A DNA stretch of 64,000 nucleotides from Porpolomopsis calyptriformis (GCA_951640195.1 OX621167.1:310001-374000); one strand, 5' to 3'; shown: positions 1 to 12,960, counted from the stretch's first letter. Numbers and translations are program-made. The notes: a model not told the origin generated them from the sequence alone.

Positions 1-3000
1 AACTGGTTTCAACGATGACGCGCTCAAAGTTTTCTACTGAAACAGCCTGAATCCCGGAATCCTCGAAAAAATCTATGCCCTCAATCCCATCCCCACCACC
101 CTTAACGCTTGGAAGAGAAAAGCTTCCACCTTCGACTGACAATGTCTTGAGCTCGCACTTGAGTGTCATGCCGCTCCCCAGAGTAACTACTATGCTCCCA
201 GGGAAACCATGGCTCAACCAATGACCCGAATTCCCTCCTCTGCTCCTGTCAAACAGGAGACAACTTCCTCTTCATCAATATCGCGCGTTCCGCAAGGCAA
301 CTGCTATTGCTGCGGAGAACCAGGTCATTGGGTGAACAAGTGTCCCAATTCCCCTCTCGCCTCTTCTTTGTCAGTGCGCCCATTGAGTAGTGCCCCTGCT
401 GGATGATGAGGAAGACCAAACACAGGGCAAGGTCAAGGATGGAACATACGAAATATCGAGATGGAATGAGTCAATGAGGTGGTTTCCCTGGCTACTATGG
501 AGGAAACTATTCAAGTGGTGGACAACTGCGGGATCGATCACTGGCCAAAAGAGAGAAAAGCTCAGCTCATCAAGGAACTGAAAGAACAGGGTTTTTAAGG
601 AGTCCGAACGTTTCGCCTGCCATTACGGACGTATCTACTCAAGAATGTATCATCACTCCATGCAATCTATTTCGAATTCTTGGTACTCTTGAAGAAGGCA
701 ATCTTGGACTCATCTTGGACATTTGGATTGAAGCTACCGACACTGGTCGACATGTTCCAGCCACTGCTCTGGTTGATAGTGGAGCCTCTGGAAATTTCGT
801 GGACGAATCTTTCGTAACTCGCCACAATTTTACTCTAACACAATTGGAAACCCCAATCCCCATATGAAATGCCGATGGATCTGAAAACTGAGGTGGACCC
901 ATTGAGAATGATATTGATATTTGGTTAGAGGCTCCTGGAGGACACAATGAACAGATCCAATTGGAAGTGACCGATCTCAGATCTAAGATGGATATTATCC
1001 TCAGCTTCCTGTGGCTCAAAAGGCACAATCCCAACATCGATTGGAAAGAGGCAACACTGGCTCTGGATAGCAAAGAAATCCCTCTTCCACAATGGATAGT
1101 CGGCATATCAAAGTCAGATGAATCCCAAGCCAGCACGGTGGAAGAAGATATGCGAAAGTTTGTACCGGAGGTATACTGGAAAGACTATTCTAGTGTCTTT
1201 GCCAAAGAATCCTTTGACTGCCTTCCACTGCATTCGGAGTTTGACCATGCCATTAAACTAGACGAAACCTTCAAACCAACCAAAGGTGCGAAATATGCAA
1301 TGTCCCCTCTTGAGATGGATCACCTATACAAGTTCATCAATGAAAACTTGTCTACTGGACGAATACAAACTTCCAAGTTGAAACAAGTCTCTCCATTCTT
1401 CTTTGGGAAGAAAGCTGAATCAGTGAACGCTAAAGGCAAAAGCGCTGGCTTACGTCCTATCGAAGATTATCACTACCTTAATAAACACACAGTCCCTGAC
1501 CATTATCCCCTCCCCCTTCTTCACCAAATACTCTAACGACCAAAACTCCTAACAGCATCCTTATTTACAGTCATGGATATCCGATGGGGATTCAACAATG
1601 TCAGGATCAAGGAAGGTGATGAATGGAAAGCCGCTTTCATTACCGAAACAGGCGCCTTTGAACCCACCATAATGTTCTTTGGTTTGCAGAACTCTCCAGC
1701 CACCTTTCAATGGATGATTGACATGAGGTTCAAAGAAGTTCTGGATTCTGGAAACGTTTTTATCTATATTGACGATGTGCTAGTTTGTGGAGATGATTTA
1801 CAGGAACTGCGATACTGGACCTTCAAAACTCTGGATATCATGAAGAAACACGGACTTTCGTGTAAACCTGTCAAATGCCAGTTCAAGAAGGAAGAAGTTA
1901 TTTATCTTGGAGTCATTCTATCCAAAGGACGAATCACCACTAATCCAAAGAAAGTCAACATGATCATGTCCTGGCCTGTTCCAGAAATGTGAAACAACTC
2001 CAATCCTTCTTGGGCAGTGTGAACTTCTGGCAAAGATATATCAAGGGTTTCTCCAAGGTCGCTACTCCTCTCTATGAACTCTTGCACAATGAAACTGTGT
2101 GGGAATGGACCCCTCAAAGACAAGAAGCTTTTGACAACATCAAGTCCCTCTTGATGAACGCGCCCGTCCTTCATATTCCTAATCGTGATCTCCCTTACTG
2201 CCTAGAAACTGACACCTCCATCATCGGAATCGTGGGAATACTCTCCCAGCTTCACGATAGTCACTGGAAACCTGTTGGCTATCACTCAAGATCTACCTCC
2301 CCTGCCGAAAAGAACTACCCTACCCACGATTTAGAGCTCCTGGTGATCATTGACTCTTTCAAACAATGGCACCACCTACTTGAAGGGGCAAGACACAACA
2401 TTCTTATCAGAACAGACAGTTTGGCCTTGCAATATTTCTCCAAGAATCTCCGTTTATCAAACTCATTGGTCTGAATATCTGTCCAGATTCAGGTTCAAAA
2501 TTGAGTATGTTCCAGGGAGGAAGAACAAAGCCAATGGCCTGTCCAGATGCCCAGATTACTTGCCTGGCATCGAGGCCAATGTGGAGAACGAAGTTCTGAT
2601 AGCGCGCAACTAATGGATTAATTCAATTGTCAAGTTGTCGAACCCAAGTTTTCTTTCTAGATTGCGCTTCAAAATCCCACTCCCACAGAAGATCCAAGAT
2701 AAACTCAAGGATGCCTCACTCACTTGGACCCAAGCAGATGGGCTTGTACGCGATGTTGAAGGTTGAATAGTAGTGCTGGAGGAAGTATCTTTGCGCACAG
2801 ACATTATACGACTGTCCCACGCCTACCCTCATGCTGGCCACCCTGGCATTGAGAAGATGAAGGAACTCGTACTTCATAACTTTATTTGGGATGGTGCCCC
2901 ACAAGACATCACCAACTACGTCCGATCCTGTCCAGCTTGTCAACAGAACAAGAATTTCCCTTCAAAGCCATTAGGACTACTCCAACCTATACCCCCTTCT

Positions 3001-4459
3001 ATGGAACCATGGAAAGAGATCACTGTCAATCTTATCATCGAACTCCCCAAGTCACAAGGCTATGACGCTGTGATGGTCGTTGTTGATCGCTTCACTAAAT
3101 GCGCTTATTTCATCCCGACAACCTCCAATCTCTCATCAGAAGGTGCCGCAAAACTCTTTCAGAATCATGTCTGGAAACATCATGGATGGCCCCAAAAGGT
3201 TATATCTGATCGTGGAGTGCAATTTGCATTGAAATTCACAGAAGCTCTCAACAACTCCTTAGGAATCATCTCTGGTCTCTCCACTGCATATCACCCCCAA
3301 ACAAATGGTCAAATGGAACATACCAATCAGGAACTCGAGGTTTACTTGCGTTTCTATACCAACTTCATGCAGGATGATTAGTTAGAATCACTCACTTCTG
3401 CCAAATTCACCTACAACAACCAACAACACTCTGCAACTTCACAATCACCATTCTATATGGAATATGGACATCATCCCCACCTCCCCACGACTATTCCGGA
3501 TCAAAGCAATGTGCCTGCAGCCAACACCTTTCACAAATGCCTTACACATGCACAGTAAAATGCCGAACAATCCTTACTAAAGACAATGGAATTGATGAAG
3601 AAATATGCCGATCACAAACGGAAACTCTCACCCCCCTATTGTTATAAACCGGTCGTTTGGAATGCGTTTTACTTTGGGTGTTCTGTCCCAAGAGATATAG
3701 GGTATGGTTCCAAGTCCTTGTTATGAGTAGCTAACAAGGAATCAGACTTAAGGTCTGATACGTACAAGAGGTACTCTTTATATACTGACTACTTATCTGT
3801 ATGAGTCAGTGTGACATAACATGAGGTAGAGATAAGAATGAGTCATCGTGATCAATGACGAATCATAAGGGGTTGAAACATAATGGAAATGAAAGGTATC
3901 TGCATATGGATAGAGTAATGGGGAATCCCAACGAAGGAATGTGGGGATTCCCAAGATAAGATACAGGTTTGCATGTGATAAGATAAAGGAAAGAAAAGAA
4001 AATTACGACCGTGACACCTATGAAGAAGGAGACCTAGTCTGGTTGGACACCAAGAACATCAAGACAACACGACCTTCAAAGAAACTCGACAATCGACGGA
4101 CCAGACCATTCAAGATCTTGAAAAAGATATTGGACCTTGCCTATCTGATCGACATCCCCAGAACATGGAGACTACACCCAGTCTTTCATGTTTCACTCCT
4201 GAGACCCAACGTCAGAAATAAATCGCTCCACCCTGATGTCATCGACACATCATGACCTCCTCCTGATCTGATTGAAAACGAAGAAGAATATGAGGTCAAA
4301 TCCATATTGCAACATTCCAGAGCCAAACGACGACGAAAATACTTAGTCAAATGGAAAGGCTATCCGATTGAAGAAGCCACTTGGGAAGATCGATCAAACA
4401 TTTTACAACATGCCAAGGAAATTGTGAAGACATACAAAGACTCAATTCAAATGGCGACT
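1..4459 (+). mobile_element. Ty3/Gypsy chromodomain retrotransposon A, degenerate, 5' end outside window
   Basis: Decayed gag-pol of a chromodomain Gypsy element, in the usual order. A gag zinc knuckle of CCHC type lies near 302-343 (CYCCGEPGHWVNKC), the aspartic protease near 770-800 (DSGASGNFVD), reverse transcriptase at about 1240-1990 with the YIDD catalytic box, RNase H at about 1990-2610, the H2C2 integrase zinc region and core at 2773-3381, and an integrase C-terminal region plus chromodomain at 4017-4459. Many frame breaks exist, including TGA stops at 865-867 and 889-891, a stop near 1534 and one near 1990. The integrase segment shows VNLIIELP where the family normally has an Asp, so a catalytic residue also looks lost. 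A solo LTR interrupts the integrase region. No LTR of its own was recognised in the window. Not mobile by itself. Confidence 0.9.
3640..4016 (-). mobile_element. Solo LTR (377 bp) inserted in Gypsy A, with 5-bp target site duplication
   Basis: The segment begins TGTTATAAAC and ends CCGTGACA and is flanked on both sides by CCTAT (3635-3639 and 4017-4021), a perfect 5-bp target duplication. Removing it joins the integrase coding frame on either side. Its minus strand has the TATA box TATATAAAG and matches the LTR at 5371-5746, so the LTR lies on the minus strand. No internal element sequence is left, so this is a solo LTR from LTR-LTR recombination. Confidence 0.9.
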
Positions 4460-5370
4460 TGATTCTATTCATTCATTTGTCATCATATCGTCTGCCAAGA
4501 ATTAACCTCTATTTTTAGAATCACTCCTTATATACTGCGAAGACGTCTCCACTTTCCTTCATGACCCAACAACTTTGTTGCAAACCACTCAACATTGCAA
4601 TAACTTCATCATGCCCGCTACACGATCCACACGATCCCCCTCCCCTCAAGTTGCCATCTGACGTGCTGGACGAATCCCCTCATCTGCCATCCGTTCCCCA
4701 ACCCCCGGTCCCTCTACCATTGCTTCCTCCTCCCAACAACTACATCGACAGGCCCACTCTCGTGCAGAAGACTTCTTCATAGGATGAACTCCTCCTCCTG
4801 AGGATCCTGCCGTCACCATCTCGCATCTCATGGTCCATAGCAACAGCGTCAGCAACTGGAACTGAGAACTTCAAGAAGAGCACGATGCCCTACGAGCCAA
4901 GATCGAATCGTTGCGAAAAAGTGTCGGATTTTGGAAGGACCATTGGGACAGAAGCGAGCTCAAATTCTGGGAGCTCCAATGACAAAAGAAGCGAACATGG
5001 GTAGACTGCTATGATGTTACCACCTGCGCCATCATCGTCAAGCTCATGGAAGAGAGTTGTTGAGCTGAACGGCTCACCAGGGAAGATTTCCTTCAGGCCC
5101 AATGACAGAGATGTTAATCAAGTACAGGAAATCGGTCGAGTACCCAATCGACCTTGATTTGGAATACCCGGACAACAACAATGACATCACGACAGTCCAA
5201 GCCCCTTCCCCCATTGAAGCGGTCTTGGAAGCCAACCCCATCGCTTCCCTCTCAGTGGCCGTCGAGGCCCCCGCCACTGAGGAAATTGTGACCCAGGCCT
5301 CAGAGGACGAAATGACTGACACCGCCCAAGTTTGAAATTCAGGACGAATTTCCTTTGAAGCCAAGGTGTA
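4460..5370 (+). pseudogene. Degenerate retroelement accessory/gag-like remnant upstream of an LTR
   Basis: No intact gene. Short plus-strand stretches look like agaricomycete retroelement coding DNA: a gag-like start near 4611 (MPATRSTRSPSPQ then a stop), a coiled-coil-like piece at 4880-5000, and an acidic stretch at 5102-5335. The last 40 bases, AGGACGAATTTCCTTTG followed by a purine-rich run, resemble the sequence that often precedes the 3' LTR of fungal Gypsy elements. The next base starts an LTR. I infer a mostly deleted plus-strand element whose 3' LTR is 5371-5746. It could also be a composite of more than one remnant. Confidence 0.5.
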
Positions 5371-5746
5371 TGTCACGGTTGTAATTTTTCTTCTTTCCTT
5401 TATCTTATCGTATGCAAACCTGTATCTTATCTTGGGATTCCCCATTACCTTTCTCCGGGATTCCCCATTACTCTATCCATATGCGGACACCTTTCATTTC
5501 TGTTATGTTTCAACCCCTTATGATTCATCATTGGTCATGATGACTCATCCCTTATCTCTTACACATGTTATGTTGCACTGACTCACACAGATAAGTAGTC
5601 AGTATATAAAGGGTACCTTTGTATGTATCAGACCTTAAGTCTGATTCCTCATTAGCTACTCATAACAAGGACTTGGAACCATACCCTATATCTCTTGGGA
5701 CAGAACACCCGAAGTAAAACGCGTTCCGAACAACCAGTTTATAACA
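5371..5746 (+). mobile_element. LTR copy in plus orientation (376 bp)
   Basis: Starts TGTCACGG, ends TTATAACA, and matches the solo LTR at 3640-4016 in the opposite orientation. A TATA box (TATATAAA) lies at 5603-5610 on the plus strand, which fixes the direction. The flanks GTGTA and GAGAA do not match, so there is no target duplication. On the left sits a retroelement 3' remnant, on the right the reverse transcriptase of element B broken off mid-frame. The junction therefore reflects a rearrangement or a truncated element rather than a clean insertion. Confidence 0.8.
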
Positions 5747-8700
5747 GAGAAATGGAAGGGCAAATTTGTCCAGTACGGAGATTTTCTTTGAGGAATTTGT
5801 CAAGTTGCAAACATTCATCCACACTGAGGGGGTAGATCTTGCAGTTGAGCTTCTCTTCAGTTCCTGGGAGTAGTTCGATTGTATGATCCCAAGGGTGAGG
5901 GGGTGGTAGTTCATCAAAGTCTTTCTTAGTGAAGGTAGTTGGGAACAATGTCTTTCCAATCGCAATCCTTCCTTTGGGTCTCAGCAGCCTTGATCGCAAG
6001 TTCCTGCAACTTGGTGGTCATTAACCAGATCTGGATAGCAGGAGTGAGATTGATCATAAGCAAATGATCATCATCCTCCAGAGTGAGGTTGTTGATGTTG
6101 GAGGAGTCAACTGAGGGGTGACAATCTAGGGGACATCGGTTGAAATTGAGAGTGCCAGCTTTCCAATCCACAGAGGGGTTATAGGTCTTAAGCCAATCAT
6201 GTCCAAGGAAGATTTGTCCTTTGCTAAGGTTGGTAATGCTGAAATTGATCCATTCCACATGAGTTCCAACTCATAGTTCAAGGGTGACCATCTCCGAGAT
6301 GGGCCTTCAGTATTGGGTTGACCATTGGTATTGTGCACCAGAATGGGTTAGGCAAGAGGGGTTGTATAGAGATCATGATCTCGAATATACTTGATGTCAA
6401 TGCAAGAGCCTTTGCATCCGCTGTCAATGAGAGCAGTAGCAGTGTGCTCCACACAATTGTCCAATGTGACAAGATGGGCCTTGAGGATGAGTTGACTTCC
6501 TTTAGAACTGCGAATGAAGACGTGGGGTTGTTTGAGTTCATTCAAGGCTTGGATTGCATTCTCTGGGGAAAGGGTGGTGATTTTGTTCGATGGTAGACTG
6601 TACTATCTCGCGTGAGTGTGCTAGATGGGACCAGTGTTGGAGAATAGAGATTGCTGAATCAGCATTGCCTTTAATAGCGTTAACAATGTCCTGGGGAGGT
6701 TGAAAGAGAGTTGACATCAATCAAATCGACAGAAAGAGACAATGGTTTGGGAGTGGGGGTTTCAGGGCATTCAACGTGTCCATCTGACAGAGCAGGTTGC
6801 GGAGGAGAAGAAGAAATGACGGGGGTATTTGATTCGGGTATACTGGGTACTATACATGCCATCATGGTAAATAAAGGAGAAATGTCCAATACAAGGGTGT
6901 TCTGCCAGAGCAAGCAGCTTCCAGCTGAATGAAGGGAACACATCTTCATCAACCATCAACAAAATCCAATTCGTCATCGAGAATGGGGGCTTCGTTCACT
7001 GAGCTATACTCCTCTATAGAAAGGAGGTTCTTCAGCTTATTGAGTTCTGACACAGTCATGTCATAGAAGAGGGCGTGGATGTTTACAGTGGCTTTCTCCT
7101 TGGGACAGTCTCATTGGAAGTGTCTAACTTCTCCACAGTTGAAATAATAGTGGACCTGGTGCATCTTGTCGATGTCCATGGGCTTTCCCTGACTGCCATG
7201 GATGATTCTGGTAGGGACCTGATGATCTCCAGAGGGTTGGGCCTGAGGATGAGATGGGAGGGTCTGGGGGACAAATTGAGAGGAAGGGGGGGCAACCAGA
7301 TGGCGAGTCTGTTCCTGTTGATGGAACTATTCATGGAGTTGTCCAATGGCCATAGCCCTCTTGCAATAGGCTGTCCATGTTGTGGGGAGAGGGGGATTCA
7401 AATAGATTTGGTGAATGATGTTGTGATGGATGTTTTTCTTGAAAATACAGATCTTTTCTTTATCCTGGCTACTGAGGCCAGTGAGTTTTGCCTTCATTTC
7501 ATGCTTGACGACATACTCCACAATGAGGGAGGATCCTTGTGTCATTGTCTCAATTTCCTCACGTGCATATTGCTCCGAGGTGGTATCTTTGAAGCTCCAT
7601 CAAGGCCAAGCTTGAAGTTCACCCAAGAAGGGAAAGGGATTGCATTGCCCTGAGTATTAGTCTGGTCGAGGAAGTTGTTGATGAACTGTTAGGCCCAGAT
7701 GGTGGCAGTTCCTTCCTTCATGTAAGAAAGGGTAACAAGGGTGTGTTCTATAGCATCAGTGATGCCTTGGCTGGCTAGGAATATAATAACCTGTTGGTAC
7801 CAATCCCTGTAGGCCTTAAGGTCACTATTGAAGGTGCCAGGTTCAGTGAGTTTGATTTTGCTTGCAATGGGTGTAGTCATAGGTGGAGCAGGTAGGGGGC
7901 TATTTGGAGGAGTTGGTGTCGGGGGACTTGGATCGGGATCGGGCTTTGGGTTTTCGTTAGGGAGGGGAGCAGATAGCTCTCAAGGAGAAAGACTTGGTTT
8001 TCTTGAGGAAAGAGAAGATAAAGCAGAAGGAGGTGGGTCTGAAGACTCAGGTTTGGGTTCAAATTCCATGGGGGTGATCCATTACTTTCCCTAGGTGGTA
8101 GGTCACAGGAAAGGTGATTTGACTAGTAGAGGAGGGGTTCATCGAGGTCTGAGACCTAGAAAGGAGAATGAGACTGGGGTCTAAGATGGAGACACAGAGG
8201 GTCCAGATATGAGTGAAGAGATGGGAGGTAGAAGAGGAGGAAGGAGTTGTGATGAGAAGGGTGAGTGGATCTCAAGTTGATCCTCAGGCAAGTCTTCATA
8301 CTTAAGTTCCTCTTCAGGTTCTGAAGCACTATAAGAGGGCCTTTGTGATGGATGAGACGTGGTGGTTTAGTGATCAAGTATGAGATGGATTTCTCATATG
8401 TCTTAGGTTCTACGTCGTCGGAAGATGAAAATAACAGGGACAGTAACTTGTTCTGTGAGACAATGGGGATAGTGAATGTGAATGCAGACTTGAAGGTGGA
8501 TAACTAGCTCTACTGCAAGGAGCATGGCTGGATCAGATGGGTTCTCAATCAGGGAGGAAGGGGTGGTATCAAAAGATTCCTCAGATGAGGATGACAAAGG
8601 GGACAAAGGTAGAGATGGGGCAAGGTTGGGTTCATTGAATTCATTAACCAACGGGTTGAGCTGTTCCATGAGGGAATCAAGCTCAAGTGGTGACAAGTAT

Positions 8701-8880
8701 AAGGCGGCTGTGGCAATCAGATGTTTATTGCTAATAAGCTTGGACATCGAGGCCTGGTGAGGTTCAGGGTTGGTAAGAACATAGGGCAGGGGCAGTGATA
8801 GAGAGCGCAAGGCCAGAGTAGTGGTTGACTTGAATACCATGTGGGGATGTCCAGAGGGTCTCCCATGGTTCTTCAATCGA
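5747..8880 (-). mobile_element. Ty3/Gypsy retrotransposon B, 3' truncated and degenerate
   Basis: Minus-strand element read from about 8876 down to 5747. A proline/serine-rich gag start lies at 8403-8876 and a retrotransposon-gag segment at 7689-7880 (KAYRDWYQQVIIFLASQG). A decayed zinc knuckle follows near 7110-7140 (NCGEVRHFQ, stop, DC). The protease at about 6350-6545 has DSGCKGSCID in place of the usual DSGA. The start of reverse transcriptase (FDELPPPHPWDHTIELLPG) runs to 5747, where it is cut off by the LTR. RT catalytic core, RNase H and integrase are absent. Gag is broken into several frames. Confidence 0.85.
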
Positions 8881-9630
8881 AAGAGGATAGCTTCAACGAG
8901 GCGAGTCTGAGTTGGGATTCTAAGGCAATTGCTTGGCTAACACAGTAGTAGAGACAATCAGACAAATCTTGTCTAGGGACTGTTGTGGAGAAAAGCAGAG
9001 GGGGAGGAGAGTTTCAATCTTCTGTTAAGGTGCAGGAGTCTTCTAGTTGGCTTAAGATACTCAACGGAAAGAACCAAGATCTCAGCCAGAGGCTAAGGGG
9101 GGGTGTCTTTGTTGAGATTGAAACTAAGCTTAGGATCCCATGGGATTTTAAGTTTTTTAAGGGAATTTAAGGGATTTCAATATGAAAAATATAATTTTGT
9201 CCAGTAAGGTCCTTCATAGGTCCCTGATGCACAATGCTGCATAATGCCACACAATTATGCATAATTATTATGCACAATGCAAGTGAATCACAACAAGTAG
9301 CTAAGTAAAGCTGCCCTATCAGCTACATATATGTGCATATCTATGCACAATGATGGACAATGATGTATTCTGTGGTACAATGAAAATCTGCATTAAAATG
9401 TAGTGTGCACATATATGCAGAGATGTGCACATATATGCAGAGTCATGCACATCTCTGCACAAGAATTGCAAGCACAACTAATGAAATTTGACCAGTTTGG
9501 TCCTTCATAATATGTTGAAATTTTCTGTCAAGGTCCTTCTTAGCACCGAGGTTGGCTTTCTCCTTGCCCAAGAATATAAGCACATTATATATCCAGAGGA
9601 GGAAGTCTGGGTGGCAACAGGCTTGTAAAC
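8881..9630. repeat. AT-rich intergenic DNA with TGCACATA-type short repeats
   Basis: No gene recognised. Between about 9220 and 9470 the sequence is rich in repeats of TGCACA, ATATGCA and TATGCATA in direct and inverted order, so it is strongly self-complementary. A short phrase close to GTCCTTCATA appears near 9208 and 9498, with a looser copy near 9528, flanking this part. It looks like the core of a small decayed repeat, but no terminal repeats could be fixed. Confidence 0.45.
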
Positions 9631-10129
9631 TCATCCCTCTGTGATAAGAAATGAATGTAAGTAATGACCACCATGATTGACATAAGTAAGAACATACTTA
9701 TCCACCCTGTTTCTATCCATCTCAATTAGCAAGTGTTTGCCTAAACCTCTCTGGATAACCTCTAGGGAATGTCTGAGCATCATGTCCATGGGGCTATATA
9801 GCATATCCTCTGACTGACCTATTACAGCATTTAAGCCAGTGGTGTCTTGCAACACATTCATAATGGTTATGGCAAGCTCACTGCTGTTAATGGGCTCAAA
9901 ATGATTTAACATTAGGGAATGCTAACAAGTGGAAGAGATCAGTGAGGACAATGGAACAGGGACCTCTGAATAAACAAACCTTGAGCTCTATCTTCCTGAA
10001 GAAATAGGGTATCACAGGTATTCTGTTCAGGAGATGAGTTCAAATGAGATGTGCAATCTCAGAGGCATGTCTTGGAATGGAATTGAATGGCTGCACAAGT
10101 TTAAGACAATACTCATCAGTTAGGTCCAT
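9631..10129 (-). pseudogene. Two-exon unknown gene fragment with one nonsense codon
   Basis: Reading the minus strand from an ATG at 10129, exon 1 (10129-9980) and exon 2 (9921-9631) join in phase across a 58-nt GT-AG intron and give about 146 residues. The only break is a TGA at 10042-10040 inside exon 1, which could come from CGA by a C to T change. The product contains NHFEPINSSELAITIMNVLQ and a charged helical part; I do not recognise a domain. It has the size of a leftover end of a larger gene, and its upstream part was not found. Confidence 0.4.
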
Positions 10130-10601
10130 TGCTGTTGAAAGGATCCAAATTGTCAGCTCTGTTGTATGAAAACATCAGAATCAAGCATAGTACCTTCATC
10201 AAATGGCTACTTTGATCCAGTGACTGCAATGGAAAAGGCAGCGGGAGCCATATGGATGCAATGAGGTGATGTTAATAGGAAAAATAACATGATTAGATTG
10301 GGGTGAGGTGAAAGACAAGGGTATCATCGCACCCACAAATCTGATTCACTCTTTTCCAGTTATTCATCATCAACATTTTCTCTTTGTTAAGACTCTCAGT
10401 GAGTGGATCAGATTTTTCCCCCAAACCTTTGAAAATCATAATTAAAATTCTATCACATCACATCTCTTTTAATTACAATTTTCATCACAGTAATTCCAGT
10501 GTAGCATTCTACAAAGCCAGGACCTTCATACTGAAACGCGGTGTATGTTAAGATTCGCTCAATCTAAAGGCATACATTCAATCGCATAGCTCTTTTACAA
10601 C
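10130..10601. other. Intergenic AT-rich stretch
   Basis: No coding exon, RNA gene or repeat was recognised here. It lies between the 5' side of the broken gene at 9631-10129 and the 3' end of the CRN-kinase gene, and would hold the latter's 3' UTR and terminator. Confidence 0.4.
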
Positions 10602-12960
10602 TTAAGATGGTGCCATGTCTGCGGTGATACTACCTAAAGACCTGATATCATCGAGGCCTTCATCTGCCGTGTGTATCTCCCCGTTTATCATTCTCTCTCC
10701 AATAGCGATCATGCCTGCAGACATACCGGGCACAAATCTGCTCTCAAGTATCAGCTTCCCAACACCCCAGATATCCACCTCCGATCCATGGTTATCATGA
10801 AAAACGCTGGGCGGATGAGAATCAGGATCCAAGTGTCTCACTGCACGTGTCGGGGGAGTAGTAGCATCATCCCAGTCAATGAGAAACCATTTTGATTGGT
10901 CACCAGAATCCCGGATGACGTTTGGCCAACGGATGTCTCTGTGAAAAAGAGGAGTCGGTTTTCCATGCAGAACCTGGACAGGTGTGGGCTTGGGTCAATA
11001 TTAGGATGAGACCAGGATATGAATATATATACCGTAAGTGCTTTAAGCACGCACACCACAGCCTCCTGTACTTCCTGCGCCTTAGCTGGATAACGATCTA
11101 TGCCCTTTGGTTGGAGGAACACGAAGGAGCCATGAATTGGGTGGTCCTCATCGGAGTTGAGAATAGCATCAACATTCGGTACACGCTTGGCCTGCAGCAA
11201 GGAATATATATTGCGCAGATGTCGAACGCGTTCCACACGATCGGACCCATTGTATTGCTTTCTGACCAGGTCCGAACCAATTTCAATGACAGTGCCGTTT
11301 TCTCTGCAGCTGACCGTCAATACCGTAAGGGGGAAGCAGACAATAGATTACCTTTTCATTGGAAGAAATTCTGCAGAGTGACGGTCCCCCATGGTCTTCC
11401 GTAGTGATTGAATAACGCAACACATCCTGATTATGCGCATCAGATTCCTTATGCGCTGCGACCTGAATGACAAGTTGATTCTGGCAAGCTCAACAACAGC
11501 CAGCGAAGGTAAAATAGCGACGAGCGCCAGTTCGGGTCCGACAGCGTAATAACCTGAACAAATTGTGATCAATAAAACTGTTGGATTGATTCAAATCAGG
11601 CACACCAGTAATGTAGGGAGCGGGATCGTATGTCCATGTTAGTTTATCTTTCAGTTCGTCTTTAGGATGTCTCCCATTGAATTTTGGGGGTTTCTCCTCC
11701 CCTCTGAAGGGGCAGATTCCTTCAATTAGGAGACCAGAGTCTGGTCTCAAAAGCCCGGTACTCGTGTTCCGATTGCTGTCCCGGATCCATGTACTTGAGA
11801 AGATAATGGTAGAAATAATCTTGCGGATATTGTCATCCCAGAACGAGATGAATGACATCTCAGTACCTGCGGAATCTGGCGCATTTAGGAGAATGGCTGG
11901 CTTCAGGACTGTCCAAATAAGCTCGGCCTCTTGCTCCTCGCTAGATCTGAAGAGCTGCTGGACATTGTCTTCACTACACATGGTGAGGAGATCCACCTGC
12001 GACGTGAGCTTCATCATTTCACCTCGCGACAAAGGGACTTTCTCGTTCTCTTCGAAAGGGGTATCAAGATATGCAGCAAGATTTGGGAGCAATGGAATGA
12101 GGTCGGGTTTGGACCAGCGTTGGAGAAGCGCTGCTGAGATGTCGGCTACAGGACAGTGAGTACGACAGATCAACTGTCAAAATGAAAACGTACTGGGACG
12201 GGGAGAGGAGCTACCTGTCATTCGGATCCATTTTGATAGTCGCTCTAAAGGGACAGATTATGCGAGTCCGGAAGAGAATGGTGAGGTTGGTGAACCACAG
12301 GGACAATGAGTCGCTCTCACTCACCAGTAGGCGGAAGAGTTACGAAAATGTGAAGATAATTCTCAGCAGGACGTTCTGGGAAGCGTTCCGAAACTTTCTC
12401 CGTAGTTCGCAGCTTAGACACGACATCGGCGCCTAGCAACCGGAGGCGTTCAGAAAGAGTTTCATCTGGTTCAACTTCTATCGGTTTTGTGACCTGCAAA
12501 GAAGGTGTGTTAGCTGGGAGTCAGCTTCAAGGTGGAGTCCAGAAGAGTGGGCTCACCTTCGAAACCACAAGATCTGAGGGATCGATACCACTGAGTCTGT
12601 TCTTCTTCTCCACCCAGACACATTTTCGCAAGTCGTTCCCGTTGTCACCTGCACGAGGTTTAATCTGGAACGCAGTAGAGTCGCCATCGATCAAACACCA
12701 AAGTGCATAGACATTCTGAGCTGGGGCTGGGAAAAGATTTTCTTGCGAGACTTTCTTCTTGCCCTTGTCATCGTTCTGCGTGGGTCGAAATATTAGTATT
12801 GGATGTGTAATGAGGACAATGATCTGCGGACTACATCGTCGATCTCCATTGCATCAAGATTGTGGGTGATGGATGATGCAGCAGTTGGGGTCGGCTCGAC
12901 TCGGGGGGCGGATACATGTGTTGATTGCGGGAGGGATAGGCGACGCTTTTTGGGAGGCAT
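10602..12960 (-). CDS. Crinkler N-terminal domain fused to a fungal-type protein kinase
   Basis: Eight exons join in phase: 12960-12835, 12775-12557, 12493-12325, 12244-12215, 12145-11606, 11553-11352, 11303-11033 and 10973-10602 (1,929 nt, 642 residues). All introns are GT-AG, 42-99 nt. The N-terminus MPPKKRR is basic. Residues about 55-170 match the ubiquitin-like Crinkler header (LWCLIDGDSTAFQI, then LSGIDPSDLVVSK and LHIFVTLPP). A middle helical region leads to a kinase domain. The N-lobe part contains GPELALVAI, the catalytic loop is HRDIRWPNV, and IDWDDA takes the place of DFG, as in fungal kinases of the FunK1 type. The catalytic Asp and Asn are present, so activity is possible. CRN proteins are known as host-directed or nuclear effector-like proteins in oomycetes and some fungi; the substrate here is unknown. 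No secretion signal is visible. Confidence 0.8.

Noticed and set aside
7075..7653. Plus-strand open frame of 192 codons in element B
   Set aside because: It is the complement of the gag-protease coding of Gypsy B, which has recognisable motifs on the minus strand.
10290..10325. A ~30-bp phrase near 10300 (GGGGTGAGGTGAAAGA) that recurs near 42635
   Set aside because: Similarity does not extend beyond about 32 bp on either side, so it may be chance or a tiny repeat remnant; not enough to call a shared element.
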